DNA from: Bacillota bacterium
Lineage (GTDB): Bacteria > Bacillota > Clostridia > Lachnospirales > Lachnospiraceae
DNA length: 21,467 nucleotides
NCBI GenBank assembly: GCA_023399455.1
Contig: JAEWPN010000168.1
Coordinates: 1 to 21,467 of the forward strand
Direction of reading: 5' to 3'
Shown: positions 1 to 7,249 of the stretch, one piece after another
How the letters are laid out: every line of letters starts with the position of its first letter
How positions within the stretch are numbered: the first letter of the stretch is position 1
Made by a program: the position numbers and the translations under genes
Notes under the pieces: generated by a model
What the model was told of the DNA's origin: nothing
Databases searched by the model: none
What the model saw: the letters and a program-made list of their open reading frames with translations, nothing else

Positions 1-846
1 AGTATCAATTTTATCCAGAATTTGAGAAGTAAAGAGGATCATGTATACAAGCACGCGTTAAACACGGCTATTCTTTGTGCGATGATAACGCATGTGCTGA
101 ATATAAAGCTCGAGGAGCAGATGGACACTGTTATGGCGGCGTTGGTACACGACGTCGGAATGTTGTCATTACCTAAAACGGTATCGGAGAAAGAAGAGAA
201 TAACGATGCTGAAAGGGAGATGATCGCTTCCTATAAGACAGCAGGATTCGAACTGATCGGCAGGGTATTTTCCGCAGAGCCTAATATTAAGCGTATCTGC
301 GTGCAGTCTCAGAAGATGATGGATAATTTTAAAGTCGGCGTGGAAGATAAGAGGTTTAGGCCGGTGAGGGGGGCACAGGTGCTTACCGTAGCCGAGACTT
401 ACGATACGATGACAGCGATGCACTTGAATGGAGCTCCGGTTTCGGAGGTTGCAGCTCTTAAGCATTTGCTGAACCACCCGGAGATTTATATGCCGGAGAT
501 TGTGGACGCTCTCATTGAATCTGTGAATATTCTGGTGCCTGGTGTGAGTGTAGAGTTAAATACCGGTGATAAGGCAATCGTAATCAGAAATAACGAAGAA
601 AATGTTCTTCGCCCGATGGTCTTAGGCTTTAAGGACAATAATATCATGGATTTAGCGGAAAAATCTTACAGTGACCTGGAGGTTGTCGATATTATGAAGA
701 CGATGGATAACCGCTGCATCATTGATACGAAGACGCTGCGGGAGCACGGCATCAATGTACCGGAACTCAAGGAAGCAGAGATTCACACCGGAATTGCAGA
801 AGAAGGCACGGAAGTGGAAGAGTATATTCCGGGACAGTTCTTCTAA
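1..846 (+). CDS. Degenerate HD-GYP-type signalling protein (5' truncated by window edge)
   Basis: The reading frame is open from base 1, so the N-terminus lies outside the window; the TTG at 22 is only an internal candidate and has no convincing ribosome binding site. The visible part resembles the HD-GYP family, whose active members hydrolyse cyclic di-GMP. It shows the family's early KHALN segment, a VHDVGML core (the HD metal site), a helix reading VAETYDTMTA where the family has VADxFDALT, and a C-terminal beta-rich tail (from about PGVSVELNTG) common in clostridial HD-GYP proteins. The region that should read HHExxDGxGYP instead reads VQSQKMMDNFKVG, so the HH pair and the GYP signature are lost, and the late metal-binding Asp is Glu. 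I infer a protein that senses or binds rather than a standard phosphodiesterase. It ends in TAA, with about 400 bases before comM, so it is probably a separate transcription unit. Confidence 0.72.
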   Translation, partial: SINFIQNLRSKEDHVYKHALNTAILCAMITHVLNIKLEEQMDTVMAALVHDVGMLSLPKTVSEKEENNDAEREMIASYKTAGFELIGRVFSAEPNIKRICVQSQKMMDNFKVGVEDKRFRPVRGAQVLTVAETYDTMTAMHLNGAPVSEVAALKHLLNHPEIYMPEIVDALIESVNILVPGVSVELNTGDKAIVIRNNEENVLRPMVLGFKDNNIMDLAEKSYSDLEVVDIMKTMDNRCIIDTKTLREHGINVPELKEAEIHTGIAEEGTEVEEYIPGQFF

Positions 847-1244
847 TAGTTTTTTAGAATTACATAGGATTTTATTTATTATCATAAGTTCCCTGCGTCC
901 GGCGTCTTAGCCGGGCGTATGAAGGAACATCAGGGGATTCCCCCAATAATTCCATTTTTATTATATTTATTTTTAATATGAGTAGAGGAATGTAACACTG
1001 TTATATCATGAAAAGCTGAATGCCCTTTAGGGTTTATCAGGAACTTTCCACGTGGATTTTTTTCTCCTGCGTTTACGGCTGTATAGACTAAATGGCACAT
1101 CTTTGCGGTGCTTACCATGAGGACATCAGATTCCCTTAAGAAAATACAAGCCGCTCTATGAAGGAGGCAAAAACAAACACACCGTGGGAAATTACTGCGA
1201 GGCCATGAAAGGACACATAAAATTAACGGAGGAGGTTGTATTTA
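847..1244. other. Intergenic stretch without a convincing gene
   Basis: This roughly 400-base stretch separates the HD-GYP-like gene from comM. It holds a GC-rich stem-loop (888-928), a small GGGG-ATT-CCCC hairpin (933-944) followed by T-rich sequence, the inverted repeat TAACA-C-TGTTA (993-1003), and the palindrome CCACGTGG followed by a run of T. No -35/-10 pair with good spacing stands out, although comM/dprA should start here. A plus-strand run of 43 codons without a stop (1121-1252) has a protein-like composition but no convincing start and overlaps the comM start, so it may be a decayed gene remnant or chance. The comM ribosome binding site GGAGGAGG (1228-1235) closes the region. Confidence 0.5.
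888..928 (+). other. GC-rich stem-loop downstream of the HD-GYP-like gene
   Basis: The outer arms GTTCC (888-892) and GGAAC (924-928) enclose an inner 8-bp stem, CGTCCGGC (896-903) with GCCGGGCG (910-917), containing one G-U pair and a 6-base loop. No T-run follows directly, so it is not a classic intrinsic terminator, though the adjacent GGGG/CCCC hairpin and T-rich sequence at 951-975 could complete one. It could also be a dispersed hairpin repeat of the REP kind or the fold of a small RNA. The pairing is visible; the role is not. Confidence 0.45.
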
Positions 1245-2777
1245 ATGTTTAGTACTATAATATCAGCAGCTATATGCGGTATGAATGCCATGCTGGTACA
1301 TGTGGAGGTGGATATGGCGAAAGGCCTGCCTGGCTTTTTAATGGTGGGTTATTTGAGCGGAGAAGTGAAGGAAGCGGGAGAACGAGTAAGGGTAGCACTG
1401 AAAAATTCCGGTATCGCGCTGTCTCCTATGCGGACTACGGTCAATTTATCTCCGGCGAATATAAGAAAGGAAGGCACAGCCTTTGACCTTCCTATAGCGG
1501 TAGGTATGCTTCGCTCTATGGATTGTATAGAGGAAGATGCAGTAGCCGGTATTATGATTGTGGGAGAGCTTAGCCTTAATGGAAAGGTCAATCCCATAAA
1601 GGGAATTCTTCCATTGGTAAGGCGGGCGAAAGAGGAAGGAATAAAGCGGTGTCTGGTACCCGAAGAAAATAAGGAGGAGGGAGCAGTAATATCCGGGATA
1701 GAGGTAATAGGTGCTGTTTCCCTGCAAGACGCACTCAGTTATTTAAAGGGAGAGCGGAAGGAGGAGAATACGAAGGAAAAAGTTGTGGCAAGCAGGAAAG
1801 GAAAGCGAGAAAAAACGCCTGATTTTTCGGAAATAAGCGGGCAGGCGGCGGCGAAACGGACGGCGGAAATCGCTGCTGCGGGTTTTCATAATTTATTGCT
1901 CGTAGGGCCGCCCGGATCAGGTAAAACGATGATAGCAAACAGGCTTACGGGCATTCTTCCACCTCTTACGAGCGAGGAATGTATGGAGGTTTCCTCGCTC
2001 TATAGCATTGCGGGACAGTTGAGCAGCGGGAAGACCCTCATCGAAAAAAGGCCTTTTTTAAGCCCTCACCATACTGTAACGATACATTCCCTCACGGGCG
2101 GAGGGAGAATTCCCAGGCCCGGAATCATCAGCCTCGCCCACAAGGGAGTGCTATTTTTGGATGAGATGCCGGAATTCGGCCAGCGTGTGCTGGACGTGCT
2201 AAGACAGCCCTTGGAAGAGAAGCAGATTAATATCGCAAGAATTGGAGGGAACTATACGTATCCAGCAGATTTTATGCTAGTAGGAGCTATGAATCCCTGC
2301 CCCTGCGGGTATTATCCGGATATGAACAGATGCCGCTGCACTCAGGCGGATATTAAGAAATATCAAAGCCGTATATCGGGACCTGTTCTGGACAGGATTG
2401 ATTTGTGCACGGAGGTATCCCAAATAGCAATGAAGGAGTTGACCAAAAAGAATGAAGGGGAGTCGAGTGCTTCTATACGAAAGAGGGTGATGAGCGCCAG
2501 AAAGAGACAGGAAGAAAGGTATAGAGGAAGGGAATATAAGTGTAACGCAGGACTTACAGCGAAGGATATATCGAAGTTTTGTTTACTGGGTGATAAAGAA
2601 GAGACGCTGATGGAGAGGGCCTTTACCTCCTTGCAGCTTAGTGCCAGAGGCTATTATAGAATTCTCCGTGTTGCGCGCACCATTGCGGATATGGATGAGA
2701 GCGAGCAAATTAAAGAGGTACACTTAGCGGAGGCCATCAGTTACCGCATGGAAGGGAATAAATATTGGGAGAGGTAA
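1245..2777 (+). CDS. comM: YifB/ComM-family Mg-chelatase-like AAA+ ATPase
   Basis: Predicted 510-residue AAA+ protein of the YifB/ComM family, hexameric helicases that drive branch migration during integration of transforming single-stranded DNA. Residues 1-170 form the ChlI/Lon-protease-like N-terminal domain (DMAKGLPGFLMVG, ERVRVALKNSG). Residues 200-390 carry the AAA+ core: Walker A GPPGSGKT at 221-228, Walker B VLFLDE at 302-307, and the family's cysteine cluster NPCPCG...CRC around 350-365. The C-terminal domain follows to residue 510. The ATG at 1245 was chosen because GGAGGAGG sits 9 bases upstream and it matches the usual family start (MFS-type); the in-frame TTG at 1236 abuts the ribosome binding site. 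dprA begins 7 bases after the stop, so the two are probably co-transcribed. The length is typical and the motifs are intact. Confidence 0.95.
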   Translation: MFSTIISAAICGMNAMLVHVEVDMAKGLPGFLMVGYLSGEVKEAGERVRVALKNSGIALSPMRTTVNLSPANIRKEGTAFDLPIAVGMLRSMDCIEEDAVAGIMIVGELSLNGKVNPIKGILPLVRRAKEEGIKRCLVPEENKEEGAVISGIEVIGAVSLQDALSYLKGERKEENTKEKVVASRKGKREKTPDFSEISGQAAAKRTAEIAAAGFHNLLLVGPPGSGKTMIANRLTGILPPLTSEECMEVSSLYSIAGQLSSGKTLIEKRPFLSPHHTVTIHSLTGGGRIPRPGIISLAHKGVLFLDEMPEFGQRVLDVLRQPLEEKQINIARIGGNYTYPADFMLVGAMNPCPCGYYPDMNRCRCTQADIKKYQSRISGPVLDRIDLCTEVSQIAMKELTKKNEGESSASIRKRVMSARKRQEERYRGREYKCNAGLTAKDISKFCLLGDKEETLMERAFTSLQLSARGYYRILRVARTIADMDESEQIKEVHLAEAISYRMEGNKYWER

Positions 2778-2784
2778 AAGACAT

Positions 2785-3909
2785 ATGAATGGGGAAAGCA
2801 GTTGGGACGAGCCGTATGCTTATTGGCTGGCAAACGTCCCGGGAATCGGTAATAGAATGAAGCGTAAGCTTTCAGCTTATGGGAAGAGCGCCAGGGAGGT
2901 ATATGAGATGCCGGAAAAGGAGCTGATGCAATTCCTTTCAGCCCCGAAACTGGAGAAAATGGTAAGGGAGCGAAGGCGTTGGGATGTGGAAGGAGAATAT
3001 AGAAAGCTTCAGGAGGAAGGAGTGAATTTCGTTAGTCTGTTAGAAACCTCTTATCCCGAAAAGCTGGCAGCAATAGAGGATGCTCCCTTCGGGCTGTATT
3101 TTTATGGAAGGCTGCCGAGTAAGTCCGTACCCTCCGTGGCGATAATCGGTGCAAGAGAATGTTCGGAATATGGAAGGTATATGGCGGGATTGTGGGGAAG
3201 TCAGCTGGCGCAGGAGGGTGTGGCGCTTATAAGCGGAATGGCGAGAGGAATCGACAGTATCGGGCAGAGGGCGGCGCTGGAAGCCGGAGGAAACAGCTAT
3301 GCGGTGTTAGGCTGTGGTACGGATATTTGCTATCCGGCGGAAAATAGAAAAATTTATGAGAGGATGAAGACGCAGGGAGGGATACTCTCCGAATATTCTC
3401 CGGGTACCGGCCCTAAGCCTCAGCTGTTTCCACCCAGAAATCGGATCATCAGCGGACTTTCGGATGTGGTAGTAATCATTGAGGCGAGGGAGAAGAGCGG
3501 TACCTTGATTACCGCCGATATGGCACTTGAACAAGGGAAGGAGGTATATGTACTTCCCGGCAGGGCCACGGACCGCCTGAGCGAGGGCTGTAACCGGTTA
3601 ATTAAACAGGGAGCAGGGCTTATGCTCTCCGTTTCTGAGATGCTTGAGGAGACCGGACTGCGTGAAAAAAAGAGGAGATGGGAAGAAGAATTGTCCGGCA
3701 CAGAGGCTGACGAAGGGGAAAAGGGACATACAAAGCTTGAAAAATGCCTTGATTTTTATCCTAAGAGCATAGAACAGCTTCAGGAGGAATCCGGTATGGA
3801 ATATAGGGAAATCATATGCCGCCTCATGAATCTTTGTATGGACGGAGAGGTAAAGCAAGTGTCTGCAGGATTTTATCAAAAAGCTGGAAAATATGATATT
3901 CGTATATAG
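2785..3909 (+). CDS. dprA: DNA-processing protein DprA (Smf)
   Basis: Predicted 374-residue DprA, which binds single-stranded DNA entering by transformation and loads RecA. An N-terminal helix-hairpin-helix-like region (residues 10-60, NVPGIGNRMK) precedes the Rossmann fold (about 115-290), which has all family signatures: VAIIGAREC at 118-126, SGMARGID at 150-157, VLGCGTDICYPAEN at 174-187, FPPRNRIISG at 215-224, EAREKSGTLITADMALEQG, and LPGRATDRLSEGCNRLIKQGA. Residues 315-370 look like the C-terminal winged helix (DML1-like). The ATG at 2785 uses GAGAGG (2769-2774), which lies inside the last codons of comM, so translation may be coupled. The comM-dprA pairing supports a shared job in DNA uptake or recombination; DprA is also common in bacteria not known to be competent, so competence is not proven. 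Confidence 0.95.
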   Translation: MNGESSWDEPYAYWLANVPGIGNRMKRKLSAYGKSAREVYEMPEKELMQFLSAPKLEKMVRERRRWDVEGEYRKLQEEGVNFVSLLETSYPEKLAAIEDAPFGLYFYGRLPSKSVPSVAIIGARECSEYGRYMAGLWGSQLAQEGVALISGMARGIDSIGQRAALEAGGNSYAVLGCGTDICYPAENRKIYERMKTQGGILSEYSPGTGPKPQLFPPRNRIISGLSDVVVIIEAREKSGTLITADMALEQGKEVYVLPGRATDRLSEGCNRLIKQGAGLMLSVSEMLEETGLREKKRRWEEELSGTEADEGEKGHTKLEKCLDFYPKSIEQLQEESGMEYREIICRLMNLCMDGEVKQVSAGFYQKAGKYDIRI

Positions 3910-3948
3910 AATAAATGAATAAAATTTCTAAATTTTTCATAATATTAC

Positions 3949-3977
3949 TTGCAAGCGCAGAAAAATTATTGTATAGT
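3949..3977 (+). promoter_or_regulatory. Predicted sigma-A promoter of topA with flanking inverted repeats
   Basis: TTGCAA (3949-3954) and TATAGT (3972-3977) are separated by exactly 17 bases, with a predicted start near 3984. The -35 lies inside the palindrome CTTGCAAG (3948-3955), and the inverted repeat TGCAA-G-TTGCA (3980-3990) covers the predicted start. Both contain TGCAAG, spaced 30 bases apart, an arrangement that looks like an operator pair. A GGCC...GGCC stem with an inner GCAC-AGT-GTGC hairpin follows at 3991-4020 in the untranslated leader. Confidence 0.7.
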
Positions 3978-4063
3978 GATGCAAGTTGCAGGCCAGACGG
4001 CACAGTGTGCTTATGCGGCCTTATATATAGAAGAAACTATAGCAGATGAACAGGGGAAAAAAT

Positions 4064-6142
4064 ATGGCAAAGTATTTAGTGATTGTGGAATCGCCAGCAA
4101 AAGTAAAGACGATTAAGAAATTCTTGGGACCTAATTATGAGGTTGCCGCGAGTAACGGACATGTGAGAGACATGCCGAAGAGCCAGTTGGGAATTGACAT
4201 AGAAAACGATTATGAACCGAAATATATTACGATTCGGGGAAAGGGAGATATTCTTGCAAATCTTCGCAAGGAAGTGAAGAAGGCGGAAAAAATCTATCTG
4301 GCAACCGACCCCGACCGCGAAGGTGAAGCGATCTCGTGGCATCTTACAAAGGCGCTTAAGCTGGAGGACAAGAAGGTGTACCGCATTACCTTTAACGAAA
4401 TTACCAAGACTGCGGTAAAGGAATCGCTTAAGAACGCGCGTAAGGTGGATATGGATCTGGTGGATGCACAGCAGGCCAGAAGAGTATTGGACCGAATGGT
4501 GGGCTATCGTATCTCTCCGGTGCTGTGGGCAAAGGTAAAGAGAGGGCTGAGTGCGGGCCGTGTGCAATCGGTAGCGCTCCGCATTATTTGTGACAGAGAG
4601 GATGAAATTAACGCATTCATTCCGGAGGAGTACTGGACGTTGGACGCTCTTTTACACGTTCCGGGGGAAAAGAAGCCTCTGGCAGCCAAATATTACGGAA
4701 CTGCTGAAGGAAAAGTGAATATTTCCTCCGAGGAGGAATTGAACGATATTATAAAAGATTTAAAAAATGCCAAATATGAAGTTGCAGAAGTGAAAAAGGG
4801 AGAACGGACGAAAAAAGCGCCTCTGCCCTTTACCACTTCCACTTTGCAGCAGGAAGCCAGCAAGGTGCTCAATTTCTCCACTCAGAAAACGATGCGTCTC
4901 GCTCAGCAGCTTTATGAAGGCGTGGATATAAAGGGGAACGGTACGGTAGGTATTATCACGTATCTTCGTACGGATTCCACAAGAGTCTCCGAGGAAGCGG
5001 AGAGGCAGGCAAGGGAATATATTGACTCGGTCTATGGCAGTGAATATGCTGCCGTATCGGCTAATGAGAAAAAGACATCCCAGAAGATTCAGGACGCCCA
5101 TGAGGCGATTCGTCCTACGGATATAGCAAGAACTCCTTTTGAAATGAAGGATTCTTTATCCAGAGACCAGTTCCGCCTTTATCAGCTTATTTGGAAGCGG
5201 TTTGCGGCCAGCCGTATGAATCCGGCGAAATATGAAACTACCTCGGTTAAGATCGACGGGAACGGACATCGCTTTACTGTTGCCGCATCAAAGATTATCT
5301 TCGATGGCTTCATGAGCGTATATACAGAGGAAGAAGAAAAAGAAGAGGGCAATACCCTCATCAAAGGCATTGATAAGGATACGAAGCTGGAATTTGAAGC
5401 CTTCGACTATAAGCAGCATTTTACTCAGCCGGCACCTCACTATACAGAGGCCTCCTTGGTACGTGCCTTAGAGGAGCTGGGAATAGGCCGTCCCAGTACC
5501 TATGCACCTACTATTACGACGATTTTGGCAAGGCGGTACGTGGTGAAGGAAAACAAGAATCTGTATGTGACAGAACTCGGAGAAGTGGTAAATAATATGA
5601 TGAAGGAGGCTTTTCCCAGCATTGTGGATGTGAATTTTACCGCTAATATGGAAGTCCTTTTGGATGGAGTAGAGGAAGGAAGCGTGAAGTGGAAGAGCAT
5701 TGTTTCTAATTTTTATCCTGATTTGGAGACGGCGGTGCAGAAGGCGGAAAAAGAGCTGGAGCACGTTAAGATAGCCGATGAGGTGTCGGATGAGGTGTGC
5801 GACTTATGCGGAAAGCAGATGGTAATTAAGTATGGACCTCACGGCAGGTTTTTGGCTTGTCCGGGCTTTCCCGAATGCCGCAATACGAAACCTTATCTGG
5901 AGAAGATTGGAATTCCGTGCCCTAAGTGCGGAAAAGATATCGTACTGAAGAAGACAAAAAAGGGCAGAAAGTATTATGGCTGCGTGGGCAATCCGGAATG
6001 TGATTTTATGGTATGGCAGAAGCCCTCCGAAATAAAGTGTGAAAAATGCGGCTCTCTCATGCTGGAAAAGGGGAACAAGCTGGTTTGTTTTAATGAGAAC
6101 TGTGGACACGTGATGAACCGCCCCAATAATCCGCAAAATTAA
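4064..6142 (+). CDS. topA: DNA topoisomerase I (type IA)
   Basis: Predicted 692-residue type IA topoisomerase, which relaxes negatively supercoiled DNA by single-strand passage. The N-terminal TOPRIM domain has the catalytic Glu in VIVESPAKV (E9) and the Mg-binding DPDRE at 82-86. The strand-cleaving Tyr is Y300 in GIITYLRTDSTR. The C-terminus carries three four-cysteine zinc-ribbon modules at about 579-605, 619-646 and 659-680, a standard clostridial/Bacillus arrangement. The start was set at ATG 4064 (MAKYLV) because AGGGG (4052-4056) lies 7 bases upstream and this is the usual family start; the in-frame ATG at 4046 would place that site inside the gene. It has its own predicted promoter and does not overlap dprA. 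Confidence 0.97.
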   Translation: MAKYLVIVESPAKVKTIKKFLGPNYEVAASNGHVRDMPKSQLGIDIENDYEPKYITIRGKGDILANLRKEVKKAEKIYLATDPDREGEAISWHLTKALKLEDKKVYRITFNEITKTAVKESLKNARKVDMDLVDAQQARRVLDRMVGYRISPVLWAKVKRGLSAGRVQSVALRIICDREDEINAFIPEEYWTLDALLHVPGEKKPLAAKYYGTAEGKVNISSEEELNDIIKDLKNAKYEVAEVKKGERTKKAPLPFTTSTLQQEASKVLNFSTQKTMRLAQQLYEGVDIKGNGTVGIITYLRTDSTRVSEEAERQAREYIDSVYGSEYAAVSANEKKTSQKIQDAHEAIRPTDIARTPFEMKDSLSRDQFRLYQLIWKRFAASRMNPAKYETTSVKIDGNGHRFTVAASKIIFDGFMSVYTEEEEKEEGNTLIKGIDKDTKLEFEAFDYKQHFTQPAPHYTEASLVRALEELGIGRPSTYAPTITTILARRYVVKENKNLYVTELGEVVNNMMKEAFPSIVDVNFTANMEVLLDGVEEGSVKWKSIVSNFYPDLETAVQKAEKELEHVKIADEVSDEVCDLCGKQMVIKYGPHGRFLACPGFPECRNTKPYLEKIGIPCPKCGKDIVLKKTKKGRKYYGCVGNPECDFMVWQKPSEIKCEKCGSLMLEKGNKLVCFNENCGHVMNRPNNPQN

Positions 6143-6154
6143 AAACGGCTGCTG

Positions 6155-6189
6155 CAATTTCAGAAATTGTTCTAAATTTCGACAAATTT
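6155..6189. promoter_or_regulatory. Two CodY-box-like palindromes upstream of codY
   Basis: CAATTTCAGAAATTG (6155-6169) is a perfect inverted repeat with the TTTCAGAAA core of the known CodY box (AATTTTCWGAAAATT) and matches it at 11 of 15 positions. AATTTCGACAAATTT (6175-6189) also matches at 11 of 15, but less well in the core. The pair ends about 24 bases before the codY -35. CodY represses its own gene in several Firmicutes, so autoregulation is plausible. The AT-rich context makes partial matches common, so this is tentative. The first repeat has no T-run right after it and does not look like a terminator. Confidence 0.4.
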
Positions 6190-6200
6190 TTAAATAATTC

Positions 6201-6273
6201 CCCTCGGAATCGTTGATATTACGAAAACATTGTGATACAATTAGCGTATTAAGCAACAATTCCGGGGGTTTTT
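6201..6273 (+). terminator. Long-loop terminator-like inverted repeat enclosing the codY promoter
   Basis: The left arm (6201-6215, CCCTCGGAATCGTTG) pairs with the right arm (6254-6268, CAACAATTCCGGGGG) over 15 positions: 13 Watson-Crick pairs, one G-U and one mismatch. TTTTT (6269-6273) follows directly. RNA reading through from topA would carry both arms and could end here, whereas RNA started at the codY promoter begins inside the 38-base loop and carries only the right arm. In that shorter RNA, GGGGG (6264-6268) could instead pair with CCCCC (6287-6291). The pairing is seen; the termination role is inferred. Confidence 0.5.
6213..6241 (+). promoter_or_regulatory. Predicted sigma-A promoter of codY
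   Basis: TTGATA (6213-6218) and TACAAT (6236-6241) are 17 bases apart, giving a start near 6248 and an untranslated leader of roughly 94 bases. The -35 overlaps the left arm of the inverted repeat, and the -10 lies in its loop. The leader also holds a small CGGC-GGCT-GCCG hairpin (6300-6311) before the ribosome binding site. Confidence 0.72.
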
Positions 6274-6341
6274 ATGTACTTTTCTTCCCCCATTATGTGC
6301 GGCGGCTGCCGAATACAAAAAGGAAAATTGGAGGTAGGGGA

Positions 6342-7127
6342 ATGAGCAGTGTTCAACTGTTGGACAAGACAAGAAAAATAGGCAAGTTATTGCACAACAA
6401 TAATTCCAGCAAGGTGGTTTTTAATGACATATGCAGTGTGTTGTGCGAGATTTTGTATTCTAATGTTCTTGTAATCAGCAAGAAAGGAAAAGTGCTCGGC
6501 GTGGGAACCGCGCCGGGAGTGGATTCCATCAACGAGCTGATTGTCGGCAAGGTGGGCGGTTTTATTGATTCTATGCTGAATGAGAGAATGCTTGCCGTCT
6601 TATCCACGAAGGAAAACGTGAATCTGGAGACGCTTGGGTTTGAGAATATTGATATGAAGAAGATTCAGGCGATAATTACGCCTATCGATATAGCAGGAGA
6701 GCGGCTAGGTACGTTATTCATTTATAAAGGTGACGAGCAGTACGACATCGACGATATTATCCTGTGTGAATACGGAACTACGGTAGTCGGCCTCGAGATG
6801 CTGCGGGCTGTGAACGAAGAAAGTGCAGAGGAAGGCCGGAAGGTCGCAGTAGTGCGTTCAGCGGTCAGTACTCTTTCATTTTCGGAATTAGAGGCGATTA
6901 CCCATATATTTGACGAGCTTGGCGGAACAGAGGGGATTTTGGTGGCGAGCAAGATTGCGGATCGCGTAGGGATCACCAGGTCGGTAATCGTTAATGCGTT
7001 AAGAAAGTTCGAAAGTGCGGGTGTTATTGAGTCCAGATCCTCGGGAATGAAGGGGACTTATATTAAAGTGCTTAACGATGTAGTGTTTGACGAAATTGAT
7101 AGAATTAAAAAAGAAAGCAGAAAATAA
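6342..7127 (+). CDS. codY: GTP-sensing global transcriptional regulator CodY
   Basis: Predicted 261-residue CodY, the global regulator that in Firmicutes represses nutrient-acquisition and stationary-phase genes, and often motility, when GTP and branched-chain amino acids are plentiful. Residues 1-155 are the GAF sensor domain and about 180-250 the winged helix-turn-helix. The recognition region (residues 202-220, ASKIADRVGITRSVIVNAL) appears identical to the well-known Bacillus sequence, and ESRSSGMKGTYIKVLN follows. In contrast, the sensor lacks the RFPEEY segment and the surrounding residues of the Bacillus and C. difficile proteins. The start at ATG 6342 has GGAGG (6330-6334) 7 bases upstream; the frame is open further upstream, but that part lies in the promoter region. 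The gene sits immediately before the flagellar operon, as in B. subtilis, but a strong terminator separates them. Confidence 0.95.
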   Translation: MSSVQLLDKTRKIGKLLHNNNSSKVVFNDICSVLCEILYSNVLVISKKGKVLGVGTAPGVDSINELIVGKVGGFIDSMLNERMLAVLSTKENVNLETLGFENIDMKKIQAIITPIDIAGERLGTLFIYKGDEQYDIDDIILCEYGTTVVGLEMLRAVNEESAEEGRKVAVVRSAVSTLSFSELEAITHIFDELGGTEGILVASKIADRVGITRSVIVNALRKFESAGVIESRSSGMKGTYIKVLNDVVFDEIDRIKKESRK

Positions 7128-7156
7128 TAGGAAAATATCGAAAAAGAAAGAAAACA

Positions 7157-7210
7157 AAAAGGATTTATTGAAGTATTCATAAATCCTTTTCGCATTTTTT
7201 GTCTTTTTTT
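7157..7210 (+). terminator. Intrinsic terminator after codY
   Basis: A perfect 12-bp stem, AAAAGGATTTAT (7157-7168) with ATAAATCCTTTT (7179-7190), encloses a 10-base loop and is followed by two T-runs (7195-7200 and 7204-7210). The A-rich left flank may allow use in both directions. It should stop codY transcripts before the flagellar operon. Confidence 0.9.
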
Positions 7211-7221
7211 GTAAAAAAATC

Positions 7222-7249
7222 TTGTGTTTTTTAATAAATAATTTATAAT
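7222..7249 (+). promoter_or_regulatory. Predicted sigma-A promoter of the flagellar operon
   Basis: TTGTGT (7222-7227) and a perfect TATAAT (7244-7249) are 16 bases apart, just after the codY terminator and about 100 bases before flgB. No sigma-D (sigma-28) promoter was recognised here, which fits an early, class II-like operon. The leader (about 7256-7351) has no obvious stable fold. A GAAAAT half-site lies just downstream of the -10, but no full CodY box does. Confidence 0.7.

Noticed and set aside
930..1118. 62-codon minus-strand open frame in the gap before comM
   Set aside because: It is not overlapped by a gene, so it was considered, but it has no recognised motif and no evident ribosome binding site before its start, and it crosses several palindromes.
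847..1244. Riboswitch (c-di-GMP type) before comM, suggested by the nearby HD-GYP-like gene
   Set aside because: The stem-loop at 888-928 lacks the conserved c-di-GMP-I core bases, and no expression platform next to comM could be drawn.
4076..4567. 163-codon minus-strand open frame inside topA
   Set aside because: It is antisense to the TOPRIM region of topA; its composition (Cys, His, Arg, Leu rich) is a mirror of the sense codons rather than a real protein.
6213..6341. N-terminal extension of CodY using the upstream open frame
   Set aside because: The frame is open to 6213, but that part covers the promoter and leader; the ATG at 6342 has a GGAGG site and matches the usual CodY N-terminus.
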